DNA from: Hyperoplus lanceolatus
Taxonomy: Eukaryota; Chordata; Actinopteri; Uranoscopiformes; Ammodytidae
Direction of reading: 5' to 3'
DNA: 64,000 nucleotides
NCBI GenBank assembly: GCA_026929865.2
Contig: JAMBYZ020000028.1
Location: 36,497-100,496, forward strand
Under the pieces are notes generated by a model that did not search any database, was not told where the DNA came from, and saw nothing but the letters and a program-made list of their open reading frames with translations. Below are positions 12,186-24,718 of the stretch, one piece after another; position 1 is the first letter of the stretch, and every line of letters begins with the position of its first letter. The position numbers and the translations under genes were made by a program.

Positions 12186-13502
12186 AACTAGATAAATTTT
12201 TGGATTCAATTAAAAAAAAAACGCCCTGTTATTCCAGAGTCATTCCATTCCAGGGTCATAGTTCACAACCCCATGAGGTCCCCCAAGAAGTTTACGGACA
12301 TTCTGATGTGTAGTTTCAAAATAAAAGCCCACTAGATATTGAAAATATGAGAGAAATTAGATATGATTTTGGATTCAATTTTTAAAAAAACTCCCTGTTA
12401 TTCCAGAGTCATTCCACTCCAGGGTCATAGTTCACAACCCCATGAGGTCACCCAAGAAGTTTCAGGACATTCTGATGTGTAGTTTCAAAATAAAAGCCCA
12501 CTAGACATTGAAAATATGAGAGAAATTAGATATGATTTTGGATTCAATTTTTAAAAAAACGCCCTGTTATTCCAGAGTCTTTCCACTCCAGGGTCCTAGT
12601 ACACGACCCCATGAGGCCACACAAAAAGTTTCAGGACATTCTGATGTGTAGTTTCAGAATAAAAGCCCACTAGATATTGAAAATATGAGAGAAATTAGAT
12701 ATGAATTTGGATTCAATTTAAAAAAAAACGCCCTGTTATTCCAGAGTCATTCCACTCCAGGGTCATAGTTCACGACCCCATGAGGTCCCCAAGAAGTTTC
12801 AGGACATTCTGATGTGTAGTTTCAGAATAAAAGCCCACTAGATATTGAAAATATGAGAGAAATTAGATATGATTTTGTATTCAATTTAAAAAAAAATGCC
12901 CTGTTATTCCAGAGTCATTCCACTCCAGGGTCATAGTTCACAACCCCATGAGGTCCCCCAAGAAGTTTCAGGACATTCTGATGTGTAGTTTCAAAATAAA
13001 AGCCCACTAGATATTGAAAATATGAGAGAAATTAGATATGATTTTGGATTCAATTTTAAAAAAACGCCCTGTTATTCCAGAGTCATTCCACTCCAGGGTC
13101 ATAGTTCACGACCCCATGCGGCCACACAAAAAGTTTCAGGACATTCTGATGTGTAGTTTCGGAATAAAAGCCCACTAGATATTGAAAATATGAGAGAAAT
13201 TAGATATGATTTTGGATTCAATTTTTAAAAAAAACGCCCTGTTATTCCAGAGTCATTCCACTCCAGGGTCATAGTTCACAACCCCATGAAGCCACACACA
13301 AAGTTTCAGGATATTCTGATGTGTACTTTCAAAATAAAAGCCCACTTGATATTGAAAATATCAGAGAAATTAGATATGATTTTGGATTCAATTTTTAAAA
13401 AAACACCCTGTTATTCCAGAGTCATTCCACTGCAGGGTCATAATTCACAACCCCATGAGGTCACACAAGAAGATTCAGGACATTCTGATGTGTACTTTCA
13501 GG

Positions 13503-13788
13503 GTGACCTCATGGGGTGACCTCATGGGGTTGTGAACTTTGACCCTGGAGTTGAATGACTCTGGAATAACAGGGCGTTTTTTTAAATTGAATCCAAAATC
13601 ATATTAATTCTCTCATATTTTCAATATCGAGTGGGCTTTTATTCTGAAACCCACATCAGAATGTCCTGAAACTTTGTGTGTGGCCTCTTGGGGCCGTGAA
13701 CTATGACCCTGGAGGGGAATTTTCTGGAATAACAGGGCGTTTTTTTTTATTGAAATCGAAATCATATCTAATTCGTCTCATATTTTCA
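13503..13788 (-). repeat. Reversed block 13
   Basis: Paralogue of block 10, with GGCCTCTTGGGGCC and an alpha junction. Confidence 0.9.
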
Positions 13789-14771
13789 AAATTAGATAAT
13801 TTTTTGGATTCAATTAAAAAAAAAATTCCCTGTTATTCCAGAGTCATTCCACTCCAGGGTCATAGTTCAAAACCCCATGAGGTCCCCCAAGAAGTTTCAG
13901 GACATTCTGATGTGTAGTTTCAAAATAAAAGCCCACTAGATATTGAAAATATGAGAGAAATTAGATATGATTTTGGATTCAATTTTTAAAAAAAACTCCC
14001 TGTTATTCCAGAGTCATTCCACTCCAGGGTCATAGTTCACGACCCCATGAGGACACACAAAAAGTTTCAGGACATTCTGATGTGTAGTTTCAGAATAAAA
14101 GCCCACTAGATATTGAAAATATGAGAGAAATTAGATATGATTTTGGATTCAATTTAAAAAAAAAAAAACGCCCTGTTATTCCAGAGTCATTCCACTCCAG
14201 GGTCATAGTTCACAACCCCATGAGGTCACCCAAGAAGTTTCAGGACATTCTGATGTGTAGTTTCAAAATAAAAGCCCACTAGATATTGAAAATATGAGAG
14301 AAATTAGATATGATTTTGGATTCAATTTAAAAAAAACGCCCTGTTATTCCAGAGTCATTCCACTCCAGGGTCATAGTTCACGACCCCATGAGGCCACACA
14401 AAAAGTTTCAGGACATTCTGATGTGTAGTTTCAGAATAAAAGCCCACTAGATATTGAAAATATGAGAGAAATTAGATATGATTTTGGATTCAATTTTTAA
14501 AAAAACGCCCTGTTATTCCAGAGTCATTCCACTCCAGGGTCATAGTTCACAACCCCATGAAGCCACACAAAAAGTTTCAGGATATTCTGATGTGTACTTT
14601 CAAAATAAAAGCCCACTTGATATTGAAAATATCAGAGAAATTAGATATGATTTTGGATTCAATTTAAAAAAAAACACCCTGTTATTCCAGAGTCATTCCA
14701 CTGCAGGGTCATAATTCACAACCCCATGAGGTCACACAAGAAGATTCAGGACATTCTGATGTGTACTTTCC

Positions 14772-14995
14772 AGGGGGGTGGGGGGGGTCCTCATGGGGTT
14801 GTGGACGGGCCTGGGGTTTAGGACTCTGGGTTTTTTTGGGCCGGATTGGGAGGGGTTATCTCTTTTTTCTCATATTTCCATTTCCATGGGTTTTTTCTAA
14901 AATAAAATCCCCTAAATTTAATTGGTGTTACATAATGAATAAAAGCCGCAATTGATATTGAAAATATCCAGATGTAAATCAAAGATATGTTTTTG
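14772..14995 (-). repeat. Reversed block 14 (scrambled)
   Basis: Recognisable pieces (CCTCATGGGGTTGTGGAC, CTCATATTTCCATTTCC) lie among G and T runs, and the second reversed segment is missing. It re-enters forward sequence at AATAAAAGCCGCAATTGATATTG. The flanks are near-identical copies of those around intact block 11. Confidence 0.7.
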
Positions 14996-16294
14996 GATTC
15001 AATTTTAAAAAAACGCCCTGTTATTCCAGAGTCATTCCACTCCAGGGTCATAGTTCACGACCCCATGAGGCCACACAAAAAGTTTCAGGACATTCTGATG
15101 TGTAGTTTCAGAATAAAAGCCCACTAGATATTGAAAATATGAGAGAAATTAGATATGATTTTGGATTCAATTTATAAAAAAACGCCCTGTTATTCCAGAG
15201 TCATTCCACTCCAGGGTCATAGTTCACGACCCCATGAGGCCACACAAAAGTTTCAGGACATTCTGATGTGTAGTTTCAGAATAAAAGCCCACTAGATATT
15301 GAAAATATGAGAAAAATTAGATATGATTTTGGATTCAATTTAAAAAAAAAATGCAATGTTATTCCAGAGTCATTCCACTCCAGGGTCATAGTTCACAACC
15401 CCATGAGGTCCCCCAAGAAGTTTCAGGACATTCTGATGTGTAGTTTCAAAATAAAAGCCCACTAGATATTGAAAATATGAGAGAAATTAGATATGATTTT
15501 GGATTCAATTTAAAAAAAAACGCCCTGTTATTCCAGAGTCATTCCACTCCAGGGTCATAGTTCACGACACCATGAGGTCCCCCAAGAAGTTTCAAGGACA
15601 TTGTGATGTGTAGTTTCAGAATAAAAGCCCACTAGATATTGAAAATATGAGAGAAATTAGATATGATTTTGGATTCAATTTAAAAAAAACGCCCTGTTAT
15701 TCCAGAGTCATTCCACTCCAGGGTCATAGTTCACAACCCCATGAGGTCACCCAAGAAGTTTCAGGACATTCTGATGTGTAGTTTCAAAATAAAAGCCCAC
15801 TAGATATTGAAAATATGAGAGAAATTAGATATGATTTTGGATTCAATTTTAAAAAATTGCCCTGTTATTCCAGAGTCATTCCACTCCAGGGTCATAGTTC
15901 ACGACCCCATGAGGCCACACAAAAAGTTTCAGGACATTCTGATGTGTAGTTTCAGAATAAAAGCCCACTAGATATTGAAAATATGAGAGAAATTAGATAT
16001 GATTTTGGATTCAATTTTTAAAAAAACGCCCTGTTATTCCAGATTCATTCCACTCCAGGGTCATAGTTCACAACCCCATGAAGCCACACAAAAAAGTTTC
16101 AGGATATTCTGATGTGTACTTTCAAAATAAAAGCCCACTTGATATTGAAAATATCAGAGAAATTAGATATGATTTTGGATTCAATTTTTAAAACACCCTG
16201 TTATTCCAGAGTCATTCCACTGCAGGGTCATAATTCACCAAACCCCATGAGGTCACACAAGAAGATTCAGGACATTCTGATGTGTACTTTCAGG

Positions 16295-16598
16295 GTGACC
16301 TCATGGGGTGACCTCATGGGGTTGTGGACTTTGACCCTGGAGTTCGAGACTCTGGAATAACAGGGCGTTTTTAGAATTGAATCCAAAATCATATCTCATT
16401 TTATATTTTATATTTCAAGTGTTTTTATCTGGGTTTTTGTGTGAAACTACACCGATCCCCAAAATGTCCTAGCTTTGTGTGTTTGGCCTCAGGGTGTAGG
16501 TTATGACCCCTGGAGGTTCCCTTTCTGGAAGTAATTTTGGACAGGGCGTTGTGTTTTTAATTGCGAAATCATATCTAATTCGGTCGTCATATTTTCAA
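16295..16598 (-). repeat. Reversed block 15 (indel-rich)
   Basis: The left half is normal. From about 16360 it has many small insertions, such as GGTCGTCATATTTTC at the right end. Alpha-like junction. Confidence 0.75.
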
Positions 16599-17419
16599 AA
16601 TTAAGATAATTTTTGATTCAATTAAAAAAAAAAAACGCCCTGTTATTCCAGAGTCATTCCACTCCAGGGTCATAGTTCACAACCCCATGAGGTCCCCCAG
16701 AGAGTTTCAGGACATTATGATGTGTAGTTTCAAAATAAAAGCCAACTAGATATTGAAAATATGAGAGAAATTAGACATGATTTTGGATTCAATTTAAAAA
16801 AACGCCCTGTTATTCCAGAGTCATTCCACTCCAGGGTCATTGTTCACAACCCCATGAGGTCCCCCAAGAAGTTTCAGGACATTCTGATGTGTAGTTTCAG
16901 AATAAAAGCCCACTAGATATTGAAAATATGAGAGAAATTAGATATGATTTTGGATTCAATTTAAAAAAAAACGCCCTGTTATTCCAGAGTCATTCCACTC
17001 CAGGGTCATAGTTCACGACCCCATGAGGCCACACAAAAAGTTTCAGGACATTCTGATGTGTAGTTTCAGAATAAAAGCCCACTAGATATTGAAAATATGG
17101 AGAGAAAGTAGTTATGATTTTGGATTCAATTTAAAAAAAAACGCCCTGTTATTCCAGAGTCATTCCACTCCAGGGTCATAGTTCACAACCCCATGAGGTC
17201 ACCCAAGAAGTGTCAGGACATTCTGATGTGTAGTTTCAAAATAAAAGCCCACTAGATATTGAAAATATGAGAGAAATAAGATATGATTTTTTGGTTTCAA
17301 TTTTAAAAAAACGCCCTGTTATTCCAGAGTCATTCCACTCCAGGGTCATAGTTCACGACCCCATGGAGGCCACACAAAAAGTTTCAGGACATTCTGATGT
17401 GTAGTTTCAGAATAAAAGC

Positions 17420-17572
17420 CCATGGGGTGACCTCATGGGATATTGAACTTAGACCCTGCAGAGTAGGAATATCTGGAATGACATGGCATTTTGGAAATTC
17501 AATCAAAATCATATCTGAGAATGGACTTTTATTCTGAAACTACATATCAGAATGTCTGAAACTTGTGTGTGG
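17420..17572 (-). repeat. Reversed block 16 (partial, blended)
   Basis: Forward AATAAAAGCCCATGGGG runs straight into GTGACCTCATGGGATATTGAAC, mixing forward and reversed words. The rest is a shortened reversed copy ending in GTGTGTGGCCCG. Confidence 0.65.
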
Positions 17573-19405
17573 CCCGTTATTCCAGAGTCACTGCTAGGGT
17601 CTACAGAAATTTTTCTGGACATCCCTTATGAGGTCACCCAAGAAGTGTCAGGACATTCTGATGTGTATCGGGGTTTCATATCAATTAAAGCTCATAGATT
17701 TTCAAAATATGAGAGAGAAATTAGATATGATTTTGGATTCAAATTAAAAAAAAATGCCCTGTTATTCCAGAGTCAGTTCCACCCCAGGGTCATAGTTCAC
17801 GACCCCATGAGGTCCCCCAAGAAGTCTCCAGGGACATTCTGATGTGTAGTTTCAGAATAAAAGCCCACTAGATATTGAAAATATGAGAGAAATTAGATAT
17901 GATTTTTGGATTCAATTTTAAAAAAAACGTCCTGTTATTCCAGAGTCATTCCACTCCAGGGTCATAGTTCACGACCCCATGAGGCCACAAAAAGTTTCAG
18001 GACATTCTGATGTGTAGTTTCAGAATAAAAGCCCACTAGAATATTGAAAATATGAGAAAAATTAGATATGATTTTGGATTCAATTTAAAAAAAAAAACGC
18101 CCTGTTATTCCAGAGTCATTCCACTCCAGGGTCATGGATTCACGGCCCCATGCAGGTCACCCCAAAAGAGAGTTTCAGGGACATTCTGATGTGTAGTTTC
18201 AAAATAAAATAGAGGCCCACTAGATATTGAAAATATGAGAGAGAAATTAGATATATGATTTTGGATTAAATTTTTAAAAAAACGCCCTGTTATTTCAGAG
18301 TAATTCCACTCCAGGGTCATAGTTCGCGCCTCCATGAGGTCACACAAAAAGTTTCAGGACATTCTGATGTGTAGTTTCAGAATTAAAGCCCACTAGATAT
18401 TGAAAATATGAGAGAAATTAGATATGATTTTGGATTACATTTTAAAAAAAAAAATGCCCTGTTATTCCAGAGTCATTCCATCTCCAGGGTCATAGTTCGA
18501 CCCCATGAGGCCCACACAACAGTTTCAGGACATTCTGATGTCTAGTTTCAGAATAAAAGCCCACTAGATATTGAAAATATGAGAGAAATTGGACATGATT
18601 TTGGATTCAATTTAAAAAAAAAACGCCCTATTATTCCCAGAGTCATTCCACTCCAGGGTCATAGTTCACAACCCCATGAGGTCCCCCAAGAAGTTTCAGG
18701 AGATTCTGATGTGTAGTTTCAAAATAAAATTCCCACTAGATATTGAAAATATCAGAGAAATTAGATAAGATTTTGGATTCAATTTTTAAAAAAAAACGCC
18801 CTGTTATTCCAGAGTCATTCCACTTCAGGGTCATATTTCACGACCCTCATAAGGTCACCCACAAAGTTTCAGGACATTCTGATGTGTGTAGTTTCAGAAT
18901 ATAAGCCCGCTAGATCTAGAAAATATGAGAGAAATTACATATGATTTTGGATTAAATTTTAAAAAAAAACGCCCTGTTATTCCAGAGTCATTCCACTCCA
19001 GGGTCGTGGATCTTCCGACCCCATGAGACCACACAAAAAGTTTCAGGACATTCTAATGTGTAGTTTCAGAATAAAAGCCCACTAGATATTGAAAATATGA
19101 GAAATTAGATATGATTTTGGATTCAATTTTTAAAAAAACGCCCTGTTATTCCAGAGTCATTCCACTCCAGGGTCATAGTTCACAACCCCATGAGGTCCCA
19201 CAAAAAGTTTACTAGGAGGTCATTTCTGATGTGTACTTTCAAAATAAAAGCCCACTAGATATTGAAAATATCAAGAAATTAGATATGATTTTGGATTCAA
19301 TTTTTAAAAAAACGCCCTGTTATTCCAGAGTCATTCCACTCCAGGGTCATAGTTCACGACCCCATGAGGGATCACACAAAAAGTTTCAGGACATTCTGTA
19401 TATGT

Positions 19406-19668
19406 GGTATTCATGGGAGTAAAGCGCTTCTTGGGGTTTTGTGAACTTTGACCCTGGAGATTACATATGACTCTGGAAATATAAATTATTTTTTAAATTA
19501 ATAAAATCATATTAATTTCTCTGTTATTTTCACAAATGAACTGTCTGAGTTCCACAACAGAGATGTCCTAGATCATGTGAGCCTCATGAGGTCATTCAAC
19601 TATGTTTTAGGTATTTTCTGGAATGTGTAGAGTTTTTTTTAATTAAATGAAATCCTACTAGATATTGA
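19406..19668 (-). repeat. Reversed block 17 (scrambled)
   Basis: TTGTGAACTTTGACCCTGGAG and AAATCATATTAATTTCTCTG mark its orientation. Much of the second segment is diverged. Confidence 0.65.
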
Positions 19669-20677
19669 AAATATTTTAAAAATTAGATGATGATTTTGGA
19701 TTCAATTAAAAAAAAAACGCCCTGTTATTCCAGAGTCATTCCACTTCCAGGGTTCATAGTCCCCCACGGCCCCATCAGGGATTTACCCAACAAGTTTCAG
19801 GACATTCTGATGTGTAGTTTCAAAATTAAAGCCCACTAGATGTTAGAAAATATGAGAGAAATTAGGTATGATTTTGGATTCAATTTTTTAAAAAAACGCC
19901 CTGTTATTCCAGAGTCATTCCACTCCCAGGGTCATAGTTCACGACCCCATGAGGCCACACACAAAGTTTCAGGACATTCTGATGTCTAGTTTCAGAATAA
20001 AAGCCCACTAGATATTGAAAATATGAGAGAAATTAGATATGATTTTGGATTAAATTTAAAAAAAAAAACGCCCTGTTATTCCAGAGTCTTTCCCTTTCAG
20101 GGATTCATGAGTTTCACGACCCCATGAGGTCACCCCAAAAAGTTTCAGGACATTCTAATGTGTAGTTTCAGGAATAAAAGCCCACTAGATATTGAAAATA
20201 TAGGAGAGAAATTAGATACGATTTTGGATTCAATTTTTAATTTAAACGCCCTGTTTTTCCAGAGTCATTCCACTCCCAGGGTCGTAGTTCACGACCCCAT
20301 GGGGTTCACCCAAGAAGTTTCAGGACATTCTGATGTGTACTTTCAGAATAGAAGCCCACTAGATATTGAAAATATGAGAGAAATTAGATATGATTTTGGA
20401 TTCAATTTTATAACCCTGTTATTTCAAAGTCATTCACCTCCAGGGTCATAGTTCACAACCCCATGAGGTCACCCAAGAAGTTTCAGGACATTCTGATGTG
20501 TAGTTTCAAAAATAAAAAGCCTTTAGATATTGAAAATTTAAGTGAAATTAGATATGTTTTAGAGCATAATTTTTAAAAAAAACCCTGTTATTTCAAAGTC
20601 ATTTCTAACTCTAGGGTCATAATTAACATTTTTTGCAGTTCCTTTAGAAGACTCAGGACATTTCAATGTGCAGCTTT

Positions 20678-20990
20678 CACGGTGGCCTCAGCAGGGGACC
20701 CTCATGGGACAAGGACTATGTTGGGGTTAGAAATGACTCCCCCCTGAAGCGTTGTGAATCAAAAGCCATCACCCATCATAGCCCAATTCTCCATAAGCTC
20801 AATATCAAGTTAGACATTCTAATTAAAATCTGAAAATCACACATCAAAATCTCCTGAAACCTGATGTGTAATGTGGGGTCGTAGTGCCTGACCCTGAAAG
20901 TGAAAGATTACTTCTGGAATAACAGGGGCGGCCCAAATTTTTTTGGTGAATCGGAAATCCTCTGGAATTTTGTCTCATATTTTCAAAAAA
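20678..20990 (-). repeat. Reversed block 18 (scrambled)
   Basis: Identified by GGGGACCCTCATGGGAC, CACACATCAAAATCTCCTG, TCTGGAATAACAGGGGCGG and a near-normal right edge TTTGTCTCATATTTTC. Confidence 0.68.
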
Positions 20991-21803
20991 TTAGATATGA
21001 TTTTGGATTCAGATAAAAAAAAAAACGCCCTATTATTTCAAGTCATTCCACTCCAGGGTCATAGTTCACAACCCCATGAGGTCCCCAAGAAGTTTTCAGG
21101 ACATTCTGATGTGTAGTTTCAAAATAAAAGCCCACTAGATATTGAAAATATGAAAAGAAAGTAGATATGATTTTGGATTCAATAAAAAAAAAAACGCCCT
21201 GTTATTCCAGAGTCATTCACTCCAGGTCTGCGTTCCACAACTTATGAGGTCCCCCAAGAAGTTTCAGGACATTCTGATGTGTAGTTTCAAAATAAAAGCC
21301 CACTAGATATTGAAAATATGAAAGAAATTAGATATGATTTTGGATTCAATTAAAAAAAAAACGCCCCTGTTTCCAGAGTCATTCCACTCCAGGGTCATAG
21401 TTCACGACCCCATGAGGCCACACAAAAAGCTTCAGGACATTCTGATGTGTAGTTTCAGAATAAAAGCCCACTAGATATTGAAAATATGAGAGCAATTAGA
21501 TATGATTTTGGATTCAATTTTTTAAAAAAACGCCCTGTTATTTCAAAGTCATTCACACTCCAGGGTCATAGTTCACGACCCCATGAAAAATACTAAAAGT
21601 TTCAGGATATTCTGATGACTAGCGCTTTCAAAATAAAAGCCCACTTGATATTGAAAATATGAGAGAAATTAGATATGATTTCTGGATTCAATTTAAAAAA
21701 AAAACGCCCTGTTATTCCAGAGTCATTCCACTGCAGGGTCATACTTCACAACCCCATGAGGTCACACAAGAAGATTCAGGACATTCTGATGTGTACTTTC
21801 AGG

Positions 21804-22092
21804 GTGACCTCATGGGGTGACCTCATGGGGTTGTGAACTTTGACCCTGGAGTTGAATGACTCTGGAATAACAGGGGTTTTTTTAAATTGAATCAAAATCA
21901 TATCTAATTCTCTCATATTTTCAATATCATGAGGTACTGTTATTCTGGAACTTCACATCAGAATATCAAACTGAACTTTTGTGTGGCCTCATGGGGTCGT
22001 GATATGACTATGACCCTTGGAAGTGGAAATTTTCTGGAATAACAGGGCGTTTTTTTAGAGTGGATCGAGAAATCATATCAAATTTTCTCACT
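21804..22092 (-). repeat. Reversed block 19 (right end lost)
   Basis: The left half is clean. The right edge dissolves into the unrecognisable AT-rich stretch 22093-22225. Confidence 0.75.
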
Positions 22093-24431
22093 AGATATTT
22101 TAAGGAGTTGAATTTTATTTTTATAAAAATTTTTCTATTGTTCTTCCGTTCTTCCGTTCTAGGTCTGGGGTTTGAGGCCCCTTAAAGACTTACACAAAAA
22201 TTTTATTTGAAATTTTAAAATTATTAAAAAATTCCCACTAGATATTGAAAATATGAGAAGAATTAGATATGATTTTGGATTCAATTAAAAAAAAACGCCC
22301 TGTTATTCCAGAGTCATTCCACTGCAGGGTCATAATTCACAACCCCATGAGGTCCCCCAAGAAGTTTCAAGACATTCTGATGTGTAGTTTCAAAAATAAA
22401 AGCCCACTATATATTTAAAATATGAGAGAAATTAGATATGATTTTGGAGTCAATTTTTAAAAAAAACTCCCTGTTATTCCAGAGTCATTCCACTCCAGGG
22501 TCATAGTTCACGACCCCATGAGGCCACACACAAGTTTCAGGACATTCTGATGTGTAGTTTCAGAATAAAAGCCCACTAGATATTGACAATATGAGAAAAA
22601 TTAGATGTGATTTTGGATTCAATTTAAAAAAAAAACGCCCTGTTATTCCAGAGTCATTCCACTCCAGGGTCATAGTTCACAACCCCTTGAGGTCCCCCAA
22701 GATCTTTCAGGACATTTCGATGTTTTTTTTTAAATAAAAAGCCCACTAGATATTGAAAATATGAGAGAAATTAGATATGATTTTTTGATTCAATTTTTAA
22801 AAAAAACTCCCTGTTATTCCAGAGTCATTCCACTCCAGGGTCATAGTTCACGACCCCATGAGGCCCCACACAAAGTTTCAGGACATGCTGATGTGTAGTT
22901 TCAGAATAAAAGCCCACTAGATATTGAAAATATGAGAAAAATTAGATATGATTTTGGATTCAATTAAAAAAAACGCCCTGTTATTCCAGAGTCATTCCAC
23001 TCCAGGGTCATAGTTCACGACCCCATGAGGCCACACAAACAGTTTCAGGACATTCTGATGTGTAGTTTCAGAATAAAAGCCCACTAGATATTGAAAATAT
23101 GAGAGAAATTAGATATGATTTTGGATTCAATTTAAAAAAAAAACGCCCTGTTATTCCAGAGTCATTCCACTCCAGGGTCATAGTTCACAACCCCATGAGG
23201 TCCCCCAAGAAGTTTCAGGACATTCTGATGTGTAGTTTCAAAATAAAAGCCCACTAGATATTGAAAATATGAGAGAAATTAGATATGATTTTGGATTCAA
23301 TTTTTTAAAAAAACGCCCTGTTATTCCAGAGTCATTCCACTCCAGGGTCATAGTTCACGACCCCATGAGGCCACACAAAAGTTTCAGGACATTCTGATGT
23401 GTAGTTTCAGAATAAAAGCCCACTAGATATTGAAAATATGAGAGAAATTAGATATGATTTTGGATTCAATTTTTAAAAAAACGCCCTGTTATTCCAGAGT
23501 CATTCCACTCCAGGGTCATAGTTCACGACCCCATGAACCCACACAAAGTTTCAAGGTTTCAGGTTTTCTGATGTGTACTTTCGAAATAAAAGCCCACTTG
23601 ATATTGAAAATATCAGAGAAATTAGATATGATTTTGGATTCAATTTTTAAAAAAACGCCCTGTTATTCCAGAGTCATTCCACTCCAGGGTCATAGTTCAC
23701 GACCCCATGAGTCCACAAACAAAGTTTCAGGACATTCTGATGTGTAGTTTCAGAATAAAAGCCCACTAGATATTGAAAATATGAGAAAAATTAGGTATGA
23801 TTTTGGATTCAATTAAAAAAAAAAACGCCCTGTTATTCCAGAGTCATTCCACTCCAGGGTCATAGTTCACAACCCCATGAGGTCCCCAAGAAGTTTCAGG
23901 ACATTCTGATGTGTAGTTTCAAAATAAAAGCCCACTATATATTGAAAATATGAGAGAAATTAGATATGATTTTGGATTCAATTTTTAAAAAAACTCCCTG
24001 TTATTCCAGAGTCATTCCACTCCAGGGTCTTAGTTCACGACCCCATGAGGCCACACACAAAGTTTCAGGACATTCTGATGTGTAGTTTCAGAATAAAAGC
24101 CCACTAGATATTGAAAATATCAGAGAAATTAGATATGATTTTGGATTCAATTTTAAAAAAACGCCCTGTTATTCCAGAGTCATTCCACTCCAGGGTCATA
24201 GTTCACAACCCCATGAGGTCCCCCAAGAAGTTTCAGGACATTCTGATGTGTAGTTTCAAAATAAAAGCCCACTAGATATTGAAAATATGAGAGAAATTAG
24301 ATAGGATTTTGGATTAAATTTTTAAAAAAAAACACCCTGTTATTCCAGAGTCATTCCACTGCAGGGTCATAATTCACAACCCCATGAGGTCACACAAGAA
24401 GATTCAGGACATTCTGATGTGTACTTTCAGG

Positions 24432-24718
24432 GTGACCTCATGGGGTGACCTCATGGGTTTTGAACTTGACCTTGACTTTGGAGTTCAATCACTGGGGAAT
24501 AACAGCGCGTTTTTTTAGAATTAATCCGAACTCATATCTAATTTCTCTCATATTTTCAATATCAAGTGGGCTATTAATTCTGAAACTACACATCATAATG
24601 TCCTGAAAGTCTTGTGTCTCACATGGGGTGGGTGAACCTATGACCCTGGAGTGGTTTTCTGGAATAACAGGGCGTTTTTATTGAATCTAAATCATATCTA
24701 ATTTGTCTCATATTTTCA
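24432..24718 (-). repeat. Reversed block 20
   Basis: Diverged in the first segment (GAACTTGACCTTGACTTTGG) but ends in a clean beta junction. Confidence 0.82.

Larger units (their letters stand above)
1..16600 (+). repeat. Domain I: dense higher-order repeats with AGATAATTTTTTGG junctions
   Basis: This stretch has fifteen blocks. Eleven of its right junctions read TAGATAATTTTTTGG (call it alpha) instead of the usual TAGATATGATTTTGG (beta). The alpha form is not seen after 16.6 kb. The last reversed segment mostly reads ATTCGTCTC, whereas later domains have ATTTGTCTC, a CpG-to-TpG difference. Forward stretches between blocks hold three to ten F1-F5 and F7 monomers. Confidence 0.8.
16601..22250 (+). 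repeat. Domain II: degraded satellite
   Basis: Forward monomers remain recognisable but carry many single-base insertions and deletions, such as extra bases in TTCCACTTCCAGGGTTCATAG near 19740 and altered CAGGGATTCATGAG near 20097. The reversed blocks are scrambled. The piece 22093-22225 is nearly unrecognisable: AT-rich, with a doubled TTCTTCCG word. The zone may be an older relic or a low-quality consensus. Confidence 0.7.

Noticed and set aside
16600..22250. A second, different satellite family
   Set aside because: All landmarks of the same monomer remain in order. The differences are indels and substitutions.
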